Positions 23,815 through 33,050 of a DNA stretch of 64,000 bases are shown here, in pieces. The notes below the pieces were generated by a model. That model ran no database searches. It had not been told where the DNA came from and was given only the letters and a program-made list of their open reading frames with translations. The position numbers and the translations under genes are program-made. This DNA is from Sphingobium fontiphilum. Its GTDB lineage: Bacteria; Pseudomonadota; Alphaproteobacteria; Sphingomonadales; Sphingomonadaceae. How positions within the stretch are numbered: position 1 is the first letter of the stretch; each line of letters starts with the position of its first letter. The stretch covers positions 1 through 64,000 of the forward strand of contig NZ_JACIEB010000006.1 of the NCBI RefSeq assembly GCF_014196635.1. The letters are read 5' to 3'.

Positions 23815-26800
23815 ATGGAAATAAGACGCCTCAAGCTTTCCGGCTTCAAGAGCTTCGTCGACGCGACGGAATTGCGGATCGAGCCGGGCCTGACGGGCAT
23901 CGTCGGCCCCAATGGCTGCGGCAAATCCAACCTGTTGGAGGCGATCCGGTGGGTGATGGGCGAATCGAGCGCCAAATCCATGCGCGGCGGCGGCATGGAG
24001 GATGTGATCTTCGCGGGCACCGCCAGCCGCGCCCGCCGCGATTTCGCGGAAGTATCGCTTCTCGCCATTCAGGAACAGGGCGACCTGTTCTCCTCCGCGC
24101 CGGTGGGCGCCGACGGCGAACTGGAGGTGATGCGCCGCATCGAACGCGGCGCGGGCAGCGCCTATCGCGCCAACGGCCAGGACGTGCGCGCCAAGGACGT
24201 CGCGCTGATCTTCGCCGACGCCGCCACCGGCCCGCATAGCCCGGCGCTGGTCAGCCAGGGCAAGATCGCCGCCGTCATCGCCGCACGTCCGCAGGAGCGG
24301 CGCGCGATGCTGGAGGAGGCGGCGGGAATCGCCGGCCTGCACGTTCGCCGCCGCGACGCCGAACAGAAATTGCGCGCGACCGAGGCGAATCTGGCGCGGC
24401 TGGACGAAGTGCTGGCGGACATGGACAATCGCGCCAACGCCCTGCGGCGGCAGGCGCGGGCGGCCGAACGCTATATCCGCCTGTCCGAGGAGATACGCGT
24501 TGCCGAGGCGCGGCTGATCTTTGCGCGCTGGCGCGAGGCGGCGGCGGCGGCGGACGCAGCGCGGGCCGAAGCGAAGGCGGCGGCGGACGCGGTGATCGCC
24601 GCGCAAGAGGCGCAAATGGCCGCCGCCGCCCATACCGAAGCCGCCGTGACCACGCTTTCCGAGCGGCGGGCGGCGGCGCAGGCCAGCCGGGAGGCCGTGT
24701 CGGACATCCAGAACCGCTTGCACATCATGACGGCCGACCGCGACCGGGCTGTGGCGCGATCATCGGAACTCAGGGCGCTGGCCGACCGGCTGGAGGAGGA
24801 CCGGGCGCGCGAGGGATCGCTGGCCCATGACGCGGCGGCGGCGATCGAGCGGCTGGCGCTCGAAGGCGCGGCGCTGAAGGAACGGATCGCCGAGACGCAG
24901 GCAGCCCTGCCCGCCCTATCCGCCCGGCTGGCCGAACTGGAGCGTGCGGCGCGCGATGCGGAGGTTGATCTTGCCCGTGCGGTTGCGCGGCAGGCGACCG
25001 AACAAGCCGAATTGCGCGTGGCCGACGCGGCATTGGCGGGCGCGCAGGCGCGACTGGACCGCGCGAACAGGTCCGTCGCGCAACTGGACGCGGACAGCCG
25101 CGCCCTGCCCGACCTCGCGCCGCTCGAAGCACAACGCGCGCAGGCCGAACAGAGCCAGCGACAGGCGGCGCAGCATCGCGCCGACGCCGAAGCCGCCATT
25201 GCGCAGGCACAGGCAGCGCGGCAGGCCGCAGCCGAGGAACGCGGCTTAGCGCAGGCCGCCCTTGCCAGTGCGCGGGCGACGCTGGCCGCGCTGGACAGCG
25301 AAGCGGCGGCCCTGCGCCGCGCGGTCGACAGCGGCGGCGGCGGGTCGGCGCGGGCGCTTGACCGGGTGAAGGCGGCGCCGGGATATGAACGCGCTCTGGC
25401 TGCCGCGCTGGGCGACGATCTGGAAGCGCCCATCGGGGCGGAAGGCAAGCGGCGCTGGTCCGGCGCCAGCGCGATGCCAGACGACCCTGCTTTACCGCCC
25501 GGCGCCAGCCCGCTGGCCGCCCATGTCGACGCCCCCGCCGAACTGGCCCGACGACTGGCGCAGGTGGCTGTCGCGGACAGCGACGAAGGCCAGCCGCTGG
25601 CAGTAGGGCAACGGCTGGTGACGCGGGCTGGCCTGCTGCGCCGCTGGGACGGCTATGTTGCGAGCGAAAGCGGCGCGGCGGCGGCCGAGCGGCTCATCCG
25701 CATAAACCGGCTGGCCGAAATCGAGGCGCAAAGGGCGCCGGCGGCAGTCGCAATGGAAGAGGCGCAGGGCCAACTCGCCCTCGTAACGGCAACCGAACAG
25801 TCCGCCGTCGCCGCCGAGGATGCTGGACGCGCGGCGCTGAAGCTCGCCGAACAAAAGCTGCGCGACGCGATCCGCGCCGGCGACGAGGCGACCACCGCGA
25901 TCGAACGGCTGGCCGGGCGACGCGAGGCCGTTGAGGAACGACTGATCGAAGCGCGGCGGGAGCAGACGGCGGCGCAAGAGGACGTCGAACGCGCGCGGAC
26001 AGCGCGGGCCGCCGTGCCGGATGGAGCAGAAACCAGGGCGCTGGTGACGGCGCTGACCCAGGCCAATGAAGCCGCCCGCGCCGCCGTGGCCCAGATCGGC
26101 ACGCAACAGGCCATGGCCGAACGGGCCATCGCCCATGACCGCGAGCGGCTTTCCGTCAGCGAGGCTGACGCGAAAGGCTGGCGCGCGCGCGCCGGGGAAG
26201 CGGCCAGGCGGATCGCCGCCATGGCGGGTCGCGCCGAAGCGATTGAAACGGAAAGCCTGGCGATTGCCGGCGAGCCGGAGCGGCTGGCCCTAGAGATCGC
26301 CGCCCTTAATGCCCAACGCCAGGCGCTGGATGCCACTGCCGCCGAGGCCCGAACCGCCGAGGCGGAGGCGGAAGCCGCGTTGAGGCAGGCCGAGGCGCGC
26401 GCGCGGGAAGCCGGCGAGGCGCTGGCCAATGCGCGCGAGGCGCGGGCCGGGGCGACCGCGCGCGCCGATGGCGCCGACGAACGCCGGGTGGAAATGAACC
26501 GCCTTTCGGGTGAACGCTTCGAATGCCCGCCGCCGCTGCTGCCCGAACGCATCGGTTTCGACAGCGCCGCCATCCGTATCGCCCAGACGGAACTCGCCGA
26601 ACATGACCGGGTCCATGCGGAACGCGAACGGATTGGCCCGGTCAATCTGGTCGCCGCCCAGGAACTGGACGAACTGGAAACCACCCAGGCGAAGAGCCGG
26701 GTCGAGAGCGAGGAACTGACCGTTGCGATCAACCGCCTGCGCGGCTCCATCGGCAGCCTCAATCGGGAAGGGCGGCAACGGCTGCTGGCCGCGTTCGAGG

Positions 26801-27261
26801 CGGTCGACGGCCATTTCCGGCGACTGTTCACCACCCTGTTCAACGGCGGACAGGCGCATCTGGAACTGATCGACAGCGACGATCCGCTGGAGGCGGGGCT
26901 GGAGATCATGGCCCAGCCGCCGGGCAAGAAGCTGGCGGCGCTGACATTGTTGTCGGGCGGGGAACAGGCGCTGACCGCCGTCGCTCTCATCTTCGGCCTG
27001 TTCCTGACCAATCCGGCGCCAATCTGTGTGCTGGATGAAGTCGACGCGCCGCTGGACGACGCCAATGTCGAACGCTTTTGCGACCTGCTCGACGCGATGG
27101 TGGGGCAGACGCGCACCCGTTATCTGATCGTCACCCATAATGCCGTCACCATGGCGCGGATGCACCGATTGTTCGGCGTGACGATGGTCGAACCGGGGGT
27201 CAGCCGTCTGGTGTCGGTCGATCTGGGCGGCGCAGAGGCGCTGCTGGGCGCAGCAGGGTAA
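23815..27261 (+). CDS. smc: Chromosome segregation protein SMC
   Basis: 1148 residues. The N-terminal ATPase lobe has LKLSGFKSF and Walker A GPNGCGKSN (about 31–39). Long Ala/Glu/Arg-rich coiled coils surround a hinge at roughly 500–650. The C-terminal lobe has the signature LSGGEQALTAVAL (about 1047) and Walker B VLDEVDAPLDD. SMC dimers with ScpA/ScpB compact and segregate the chromosome. The coiled-coil codons are extremely GC-rich, which creates many long false frames on both strands. It is convergent with the GGDEF gene, with four bases between. Confidence 0.95.
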   Translation: MEIRRLKLSGFKSFVDATELRIEPGLTGIVGPNGCGKSNLLEAIRWVMGESSAKSMRGGGMEDVIFAGTASRARRDFAEVSLLAIQEQGDLFSSAPVGADGELEVMRRIERGAGSAYRANGQDVRAKDVALIFADAATGPHSPALVSQGKIAAVIAARPQERRAMLEEAAGIAGLHVRRRDAEQKLRATEANLARLDEVLADMDNRANALRRQARAAERYIRLSEEIRVAEARLIFARWREAAAAADAARAEAKAAADAVIAAQEAQMAAAAHTEAAVTTLSERRAAAQASREAVSDIQNRLHIMTADRDRAVARSSELRALADRLEEDRAREGSLAHDAAAAIERLALEGAALKERIAETQAALPALSARLAELERAARDAEVDLARAVARQATEQAELRVADAALAGAQARLDRANRSVAQLDADSRALPDLAPLEAQRAQAEQSQRQAAQHRADAEAAIAQAQAARQAAAEERGLAQAALASARATLAALDSEAAALRRAVDSGGGGSARALDRVKAAPGYERALAAALGDDLEAPIGAEGKRRWSGASAMPDDPALPPGASPLAAHVDAPAELARRLAQVAVADSDEGQPLAVGQRLVTRAGLLRRWDGYVASESGAAAAERLIRINRLAEIEAQRAPAAVAMEEAQGQLALVTATEQSAVAAEDAGRAALKLAEQKLRDAIRAGDEATTAIERLAGRREAVEERLIEARREQTAAQEDVERARTARAAVPDGAETRALVTALTQANEAARAAVAQIGTQQAMAERAIAHDRERLSVSEADAKGWRARAGEAARRIAAMAGRAEAIETESLAIAGEPERLALEIAALNAQRQALDATAAEARTAEAEAEAALRQAEARAREAGEALANAREARAGATARADGADERRVEMNRLSGERFECPPPLLPERIGFDSAAIRIAQTELAEHDRVHAERERIGPVNLVAAQELDELETTQAKSRVESEELTVAINRLRGSIGSLNREGRQRLLAAFEAVDGHFRRLFTTLFNGGQAHLELIDSDDPLEAGLEIMAQPPGKKLAALTLLSGGEQALTAVALIFGLFLTNPAPICVLDEVDAPLDDANVERFCDLLDAMVGQTRTRYLIVTHNAVTMARMHRLFGVTMVEPGVSRLVSVDLGGAEALLGAAG

Positions 27262-27265
27262 GCGC

Positions 27266-28450
27266 TCAGCCGCGCTGGGCGAAGGCGAGGCGCACCGGCT
27301 GCGCCGCATCGCCGCCTTCATGGATGCACACCCGGTCGCGGCCGAGCGATTTAGCGTCATACATGGCCTTGTCGGCGTGGGCGATGGCGGCGCTCAGGTC
27401 GCCGTCAGCGCCCATCGCGGCGATACCGAAGCTGGCGGTCACCCGCCCGCCATCGGGCAGGATCGCCAGGTCGCGCAGCGCGCGGCGAATCTGCTCCGCC
27501 AGCGCGCGGGCGGCATGGATGTCGGTGCGGCCGAGCATCAGGGCGAACTCCTCCCCGCCCATGCGCCCGAACAGATGATCGCCGCGCAAATGCCGCCGAA
27601 CGCACGCCGCGACCGCGCGCAGCACGTCGTCGCCGCAACCATGGCCGAACAGGTCGTTGATCCGCTTGAAATGGTCGAGATCGATGAGGACGATGGAGGC
27701 CGCCTGCGCCCGGCCCCGGCGGCGCAGAGCATCGGCGCAGTCCTCTTCAAAACCGCGCCGATTGAGCGCCTTCGTCAACGGATCGGTGCGCGCGGCGATC
27801 CGCAACTGCCGAGCCAGATCGCCCGCCAGCAGCAACACGATGACGATGCCCGTCCCCATGAACAGCACCGGCAGGCCGGTCAGCAACACGGCCCGCCCGG
27901 CGTTGGTCTCGCACCCGCAATCGGTAAGCCGGAAAAAGCCCACGACCGCGCTGAAAATGGCGAAGCCCAGCAGGACGATGATCGCCATGATTTCGGTTCC
28001 GCTGCTGCGTCGCTCGCGCCCGACCAGCGTCAGGGCGGCAAGCGGCAGGAAGAGCGCGCGCACGAATTGCGGCACAGCCAGCGCATAATGGGCCTGCCCC
28101 AGCCAGTAAGTCACACCGACCAGAACCGCCGTCGCCGCCATGATCCCGACCAGCAGCGCCCATCGCCGGGGCGCGCCGATCCGTTCGCGAAAACCCATGA
28201 ACAGCAGGATGGAAACCGCCCCGCCCGCCCATGTCGACCCGATGAAGGTCGGTGCGGTTTCAGGCAGGAAGCTGTTATAGCCGCCAATGATCGCCCATTG
28301 CACGGCGGCCAGACCAAAGGCCCCCGACCAGATGAGCGCATGGCGAACGCCGCCCAAAGCCCGCCACGACACCAGCAATCCTGCGCACAAGATCATGCTG
28401 ACGAGCGAGAGCCCGAACATGATTGCAGCGTCGGAGGTGAAGGACATCAT
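27266..28450 (-). CDS. Membrane-anchored diguanylate cyclase (GGDEF)
   Basis: 394 residues from ATG 28450 (a second ATG follows at once). About seven hydrophobic segments in the first about 200 residues form a membrane sensor. A GGDEF domain follows, starting DPLTKALNRRGF, with active site GGEEF at about 298–302 and downstream ASFGIA and ADKAMYDAKSLGR. It should make cyclic di-GMP from two GTP. The inhibitory I-site pattern RxxD is not intact (RGDH in the expected place), so product inhibition may be absent. The sensory input is unknown. Confidence 0.88.
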   Translation of the reverse strand: MMSFTSDAAIMFGLSLVSMILCAGLLVSWRALGGVRHALIWSGAFGLAAVQWAIIGGYNSFLPETAPTFIGSTWAGGAVSILLFMGFRERIGAPRRWALLVGIMAATAVLVGVTYWLGQAHYALAVPQFVRALFLPLAALTLVGRERRSSGTEIMAIIVLLGFAIFSAVVGFFRLTDCGCETNAGRAVLLTGLPVLFMGTGIVIVLLLAGDLARQLRIAARTDPLTKALNRRGFEEDCADALRRRGRAQAASIVLIDLDHFKRINDLFGHGCGDDVLRAVAACVRRHLRGDHLFGRMGGEEFALMLGRTDIHAARALAEQIRRALRDLAILPDGGRVTASFGIAAMGADGDLSAAIAHADKAMYDAKSLGRDRVCIHEGGDAAQPVRLAFAQRG

Positions 28451-28612
28451 CGGGCGCTTATCGGGAAAACTGATTACCAACTGGTAAGGCCGGATTTTTC
28501 GGCGATCATCCCCCGGCATTGACGGGCAGGCCAATTTTCCCGGGGCGGTCATTGGCGCGGAACGGCTCATCGACCATGAAGGTTCGCTATCGTTCCGGAG
28601 ACGCGCGCCGCC

Positions 28613-29719
28613 ATGCACCTGCCCCCCTTTCGCCTCGACAACTGGTTGTCGGCACACGACTTTGCCGACCCTCCGATCGCATGGAATCTCGCGTCCAGCA
28701 CTGGCCCGCGCTGGACCGTCGGCGCATTGTGCGCCCTTGGCGAAGAACCGCTCGACCTGTCCACGACCGTGATGAGTTATGCCCCGCCCCAGGGTAGCCC
28801 GGCACTGCGCACGGCGGTGGCGGATTTTCATGGGGTCGATGCCGGGCAGGTGTTGATATCCACCGGCGCGTCAGAGGCCCTGTCGGCGCTCTTCTGCCTG
28901 CTGGCGCGGCCCGGCGCCCATGTGCTGATGCCCGATCCCGGCTATCCCGCCTATGCGGCCATGGCGGGGGCCTGGGGCATGGAGGCGCGGCTTTACCGCC
29001 TCGACCGCGCTGATGGCTTTGCCCAGCGGGCCGATGCGATCCGCGCGATGGTGGACGACGATACGGCCGCAGTAATCGTCAACACGCCACACAACCCCAC
29101 CGGGTCGGTCATGCCCCGCGCGGAAATAGCCGCGCTCGCCGCCGACCTTGAACACACGCAAGCGCCGCTGCTGGTCGACGAGGTCTATCATCCGCTCTAT
29201 TTCGACCCGCCACAGGCGTCGGCGGCGGGCATCGCCAACACCATTGTGATGAGCGACATGTCGAAGGCGCTGTCGCTGCCGGGTCTGCGGATCGGCTGGA
29301 TGGTGGTGGACGACCCGGTCTTGCGCGAACGGCTGGTCGACGCGCGCAGCTATTTCACCATCAGCGGCTCGCCCCTGACCGAAGCGCTGGCGACGCAGGC
29401 CCTGCGCCATCGCGGGGCCATCATCGACCGGCTGGAGGGAGTGGCCCGCGCCAATATCGCAACGCTCGACCAGTTGATCGCCGGTTCGGACGACCGGCTG
29501 CGCTGGGTGCGGCCACAAGGCGGCACGACATGCTATCCATGGATAGCGGACGGGCGCGACAGCCGGGCGCTATGCGAAAGGCTGGCGGCGCGCGGCGTGC
29601 TGCTGGCGCCGGGCGATTGTTTTGGACAGCCGGATCATATGCGCCTGGGCTTCACCCAGCAGGAGGATGGCTTCGCACAGGCCTGCGCCATCATCGCGGA
29701 AGAGGTCGCCCGGCTTTAG
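28613..29719 (+). CDS. PLP-dependent class I/II aminotransferase
   Basis: 368 residues. Fold-type I features are YAPPQGSPALRTAVADFHG, the phosphate-side GASEALSALF, NTPHNPTGSV, and the PLP-binding Lys218 in SDMSKALSLPGLRIGW. The substrate cannot be read from the sequence; similar enzymes act on aromatic, branched-chain or capreomycidine-like substrates. It is divergent from the GGDEF gene and convergent with the phospholipase D-like gene (four-base gap). Confidence 0.87.
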   Translation: MHLPPFRLDNWLSAHDFADPPIAWNLASSTGPRWTVGALCALGEEPLDLSTTVMSYAPPQGSPALRTAVADFHGVDAGQVLISTGASEALSALFCLLARPGAHVLMPDPGYPAYAAMAGAWGMEARLYRLDRADGFAQRADAIRAMVDDDTAAVIVNTPHNPTGSVMPRAEIAALAADLEHTQAPLLVDEVYHPLYFDPPQASAAGIANTIVMSDMSKALSLPGLRIGWMVVDDPVLRERLVDARSYFTISGSPLTEALATQALRHRGAIIDRLEGVARANIATLDQLIAGSDDRLRWVRPQGGTTCYPWIADGRDSRALCERLAARGVLLAPGDCFGQPDHMRLGFTQQEDGFAQACAIIAEEVARL

Positions 29720-29723
29720 CGCC

Positions 29724-31199
29724 TCAGCCGCGCTTGCGGCGTTGGAACAGGCGCATATGCCGCAACCGGCGGAACAGGCCGCGCTGGTGCAGCGGTTCGA
29801 ACATTTCCTGCGGCCCCTCGGGGTCCAGCACTTCATGATCGGCCAGCCATTGCTGCACATCATTGAGGTTCGGCGTGACATAGGGGCGCAACGTCCGCCC
29901 CGCCTTGTGCCGTAGTTCCTCGATCGCCGCGATCAGGCCGCGTTCGGCCATTACGGCGGCGACGCGTTCGACCGGCAGATCCAGATGCTCCGCGATCAGG
30001 CCATCGCGGATTTGCACGATCCTGTCCTGCGCACCGGCGTTAGCGGGAAGTGCGCCGTCGATAGTCACATCGCATTCCGTATCCAGCCGCATGGACCGGT
30101 TGTTCATGTTCGACGACCCCACCCGGATCGAACGGCCGTCGACGATCATCACCTTGGCATGAACATAGATGGGAACGCCGCGCGCCGTGAACGGGTGATA
30201 GATGCGCAGACGATCATGGATGTCGCGCGCCTTCAGCGCTTCGAACAGGCGCGCGCGCGCGGTGTCCATCGCCTGCTGCTCCAGCCAGCCATCGGCCTGC
30301 TGAGGATTGATAATCACAATTTCCGGGCCATCCGGCTCCACCAGCCGCGCGGCGATCGCCTCCGCCACCTTGCGGGATGCGAAATACTGGCTTTCGGCAT
30401 AAATATGTCGGCGCGCCGACGCGATCTGGCGGATATAGAGCTGTTCGATCTCGGTGCAGGGCTGCTGATCGTCCAATTCCGGCGCGGTCCTGGCGATGGC
30501 GACATCGACATCGTGAAAATCGACGGCCAATGCTTCGGGCCAGCAATCATGCGCGCCCTCGACCGGTTGCAGGGGCTTGCCGCCCGCCGCGATCCAGCGG
30601 TCGCGGCCATGTTCGCCCAGCACGGCTGCGACCGGCCCCTGCAAGGCGGTTGTCGCATCGTGCCAGGGGCCATAGGGCGTGCCGTCGGGATGTTTGCGCC
30701 CCGGCTCGTCATCGCGGTGCAGGCGCGTGTCCCACCGATCGCCGGTCATGTCGATGCCGCCGCAAAAGGCCAGGCAATCGTCGATCACCACGATCTTCTG
30801 GTGATGGGACGCCGCCGGGGGATGGTGCCCATCCAGCTTCACCGTGATGCGCCGGTGCGCCATCCAGCGCCAGGTGGTGGCCAATGTCCGCGGTCGCACC
30901 ATCGACTTGATCGCGCCGACATCCCAGCGGAGCAGGAATATTTCCAGATCGGGCCGGTTTCGGACCAGCCAGAGGATGAAATCGCCGATGATCGGCGGCG
31001 CGTCATCGCGGGCCTCCTGCTGCCGGATCATGGTGATGCCGGGGTCGAAATCCCAACCGATCAGCATGATCCGTTTCCTGGCGCGCAGCATCGCAGCGCG
31101 GGCGTGGCGGAAATAATCCTGCGCGTCGATGATGACGCTGGCCCGGTCGGCGCGGGCGATGCGCCAGCAATCCTCCCCCTCTTGCGGCCCCGCGTTCAT
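29724..31199 (-). CDS. Phospholipase D superfamily protein (two HKD motifs)
   Basis: 491 residues. ATG 31199 overlaps the ubiA stop (ATGA). Two HKD motifs are present: HHQKIVVIDD (near residue 131, followed by CGGID) and VHAKVMIVDGRSIRVGSSN (near residue 347). Together they make one active site for phosphatidyl transfer or phosphodiester hydrolysis. There is no clear signal peptide or transmembrane hairpin, unlike ClsA. It may be a phospholipase D or a cardiolipin synthase-like enzyme at the membrane surface. Coupling to ubiA suggests shared transcription rather than shared function. Confidence 0.87.
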   Translation of the reverse strand: MNAGPQEGEDCWRIARADRASVIIDAQDYFRHARAAMLRARKRIMLIGWDFDPGITMIRQQEARDDAPPIIGDFILWLVRNRPDLEIFLLRWDVGAIKSMVRPRTLATTWRWMAHRRITVKLDGHHPPAASHHQKIVVIDDCLAFCGGIDMTGDRWDTRLHRDDEPGRKHPDGTPYGPWHDATTALQGPVAAVLGEHGRDRWIAAGGKPLQPVEGAHDCWPEALAVDFHDVDVAIARTAPELDDQQPCTEIEQLYIRQIASARRHIYAESQYFASRKVAEAIAARLVEPDGPEIVIINPQQADGWLEQQAMDTARARLFEALKARDIHDRLRIYHPFTARGVPIYVHAKVMIVDGRSIRVGSSNMNNRSMRLDTECDVTIDGALPANAGAQDRIVQIRDGLIAEHLDLPVERVAAVMAERGLIAAIEELRHKAGRTLRPYVTPNLNDVQQWLADHEVLDPEGPQEMFEPLHQRGLFRRLRHMRLFQRRKRG

Positions 31200-32098
31200 G
31201 CGCTGCCGATGACAAGGCAGGCGAGCAGCATCACAAATCCGGCAAAACGATTGGATCGGAACTTGGCCAGCGGATCGACCCCATCCTCCTTGAGCGTCGC
31301 CACCTGCCACAGGAGATGCGCCGCCATCGGCAACAGGGCGAGCAGCGCCAGCGCCTGTGGCCGCACCTGCCAAAGCGCTGCGGCCCAAAGCGCCAGCGCC
31401 GCCGCATAACAAAGAGTGACCCCCGAACGCACATGCCGACCCATCGACAGGGCGCTCGACCCGATGCCAATCAATGCGTCGTCCTCCCGGTCCTGAAGCG
31501 CGTAGATGGTGTCATAACCCACGACCCAGAAAATGGTGCCGCCATAAAGGAGCAGGCCCGGCAGAGTCAGTGCCCCCGCCGCCGCCGCCCAGCCGACCAG
31601 CGCCGCCCAGGAAAAGACGAGACCCAGCCATATCTGTGGCCAGCCCGTGATCCGCTTCATAAAGGGGTACGCCGCAACCAGCGCCAGCGAGGCGAGCGCC
31701 ACGATCTGCGCATAAAGCCGCAGTTGGAGCAGCACGACCAGCCCGATGAGGCAGAGGACCAGCAGCCACGCCCAGGCCAGTTTGAGCGACACGGCCCCGC
31801 TCGCCAGCGGCCGGGCGGCGGTGCGCGCGACCTGCCGGTCGAGATCGCGGTCGACAATGTCGTTGAACACGCAGCCCGCGCCGCGCATGGCGATGCTGCC
31901 GATCAGGAACCACAGGATGAGCGGCCAACGCGCGACCGCTTCGCCCGCCAGCGCGATGGCCCATGCGCCCGGCCAGAACAGCAGCCACCAGCCGATCGGC
32001 CGGTCAAGCCGCGCCAGCAAGACCAGCGCGCGCGGCGTTGCGGGCAGTCGCGCGACAAGGCCGCGCGTTTCGCTGTCGGGAACAATGGTATGATTCAC
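31196..32098 (-). CDS. ubiA: 4-hydroxybenzoate polyprenyltransferase UbiA
   Basis: 300 residues with about 8–9 membrane segments. The two Asp-rich prenyl-diphosphate motifs are visible: NDIVDRDLD (79–87) and YDTIYALQDREDD (about 197–209). UbiA prenylates 4-hydroxybenzoate, an early membrane step of ubiquinone synthesis. It is divergent from rsmE across a 94-base gap and overlaps the phospholipase D-like gene downstream. Confidence 0.93.
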   Translation of the reverse strand: MNHTIVPDSETRGLVARLPATPRALVLLARLDRPIGWWLLFWPGAWAIALAGEAVARWPLILWFLIGSIAMRGAGCVFNDIVDRDLDRQVARTAARPLASGAVSLKLAWAWLLVLCLIGLVVLLQLRLYAQIVALASLALVAAYPFMKRITGWPQIWLGLVFSWAALVGWAAAAGALTLPGLLLYGGTIFWVVGYDTIYALQDREDDALIGIGSSALSMGRHVRSGVTLCYAAALALWAAALWQVRPQALALLALLPMAAHLLWQVATLKEDGVDPLAKFRSNRFAGFVMLLACLVIGSA

Positions 32099-32192
32099 GG
32101 CCGCTCCGTTCGGGCGCGCTTGTCGCCGCCCCGATCTTCCTTAAAGAGGGGCGTGGCCTTTCGACAAGCTCGGGGCGAAGGAAAGAGACAAA

Positions 32193-32939
32193 ATGACCGC
32201 AACCCCCGCATGGCCGCCGCAAAGCGCGCCGCGCCTGTTTGTTGCAAGGCCGCTGGGCGAAGGGGTGGCCGTACCGGTTGACGGCAATGGCGCCCATTAT
32301 CTGATCAGCGTGATGCGGGTGAAGGCCGACGACATCGTGCTGCTGTTCGACGGACAATCGGGCGAATGGGCGGCGCGGGCGCGCGACATTCGCAAGCGCG
32401 ACCTGTTGCTGGTCTGCGAAACGCGAACGAAGCCGCCGGAAACAGCGCCTGATTTCTGGCTGTGCTGCGCGCCGATCAGGAAGGGGCGGATCGACCTGAT
32501 CGCGGAAAAGGCGTGCGAACTGGGCGTCGCCCGGCTGCAACCGGTGCTGACCCGGCGGGCGGTGGTGGACAAGTTGAACCTTGACCGGTTGCACGCCCAT
32601 CTGGTGGAGGCGGCCGAGCAATGCGGGCGCACCGCGCTGCCAGCCCTGTCGCCCATGGTGAAGCTCGACGCGTTGCTGCGCGACTGGCCCGCCGACCGCA
32701 CGCTGTTCTTCGCCGATGAGACGGGCGGCCCGCCGATGGCGCAGGCCTTTGCCGATCATCCGGGGCCTGCCGCGCTGCTGATCGGGCCGGAGGGCGGCTT
32801 CGATCCGGCGGAGCGCGACGCCATTCGCGCGCACCCGGCCGCCGTCGCCATGTCGCTGGGACCGCGGATATTAAGGGCGGAGACCGCCGCCATCGCCGCC
32901 ACCGCCGCCTGGATGACGATCAACGGCGACTGGCGCTGA
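32193..32939 (+). CDS. rsmE: 16S rRNA (uracil1498-N3)-methyltransferase RsmE
   Basis: 248 residues. The SPOUT-type knot is recognised by LLIGPEGGFDPAERD (near residue 196) and SLGPRILRAETA near the C-terminus. An N-terminal PUA-like domain contains HYLISVMRVKADD. The enzyme methylates U1498 in the small-subunit decoding centre. The 111 bases that follow, before gshA, contain no other gene. Confidence 0.93.
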   Translation: MTATPAWPPQSAPRLFVARPLGEGVAVPVDGNGAHYLISVMRVKADDIVLLFDGQSGEWAARARDIRKRDLLLVCETRTKPPETAPDFWLCCAPIRKGRIDLIAEKACELGVARLQPVLTRRAVVDKLNLDRLHAHLVEAAEQCGRTALPALSPMVKLDALLRDWPADRTLFFADETGGPPMAQAFADHPGPAALLIGPEGGFDPAERDAIRAHPAAVAMSLGPRILRAETAAIAATAAWMTINGDWR

Positions 32940-33050
32940 AACAGAAAAACAGTTTCAATTCGAAATGAGATTGAAGCCATGATAGACGCGCCTTATGTAG
33001 CGCAAGCCGCGCTTGTTTGACGCGCGCAGGGGAAGGATTAAGGCCGGGGC

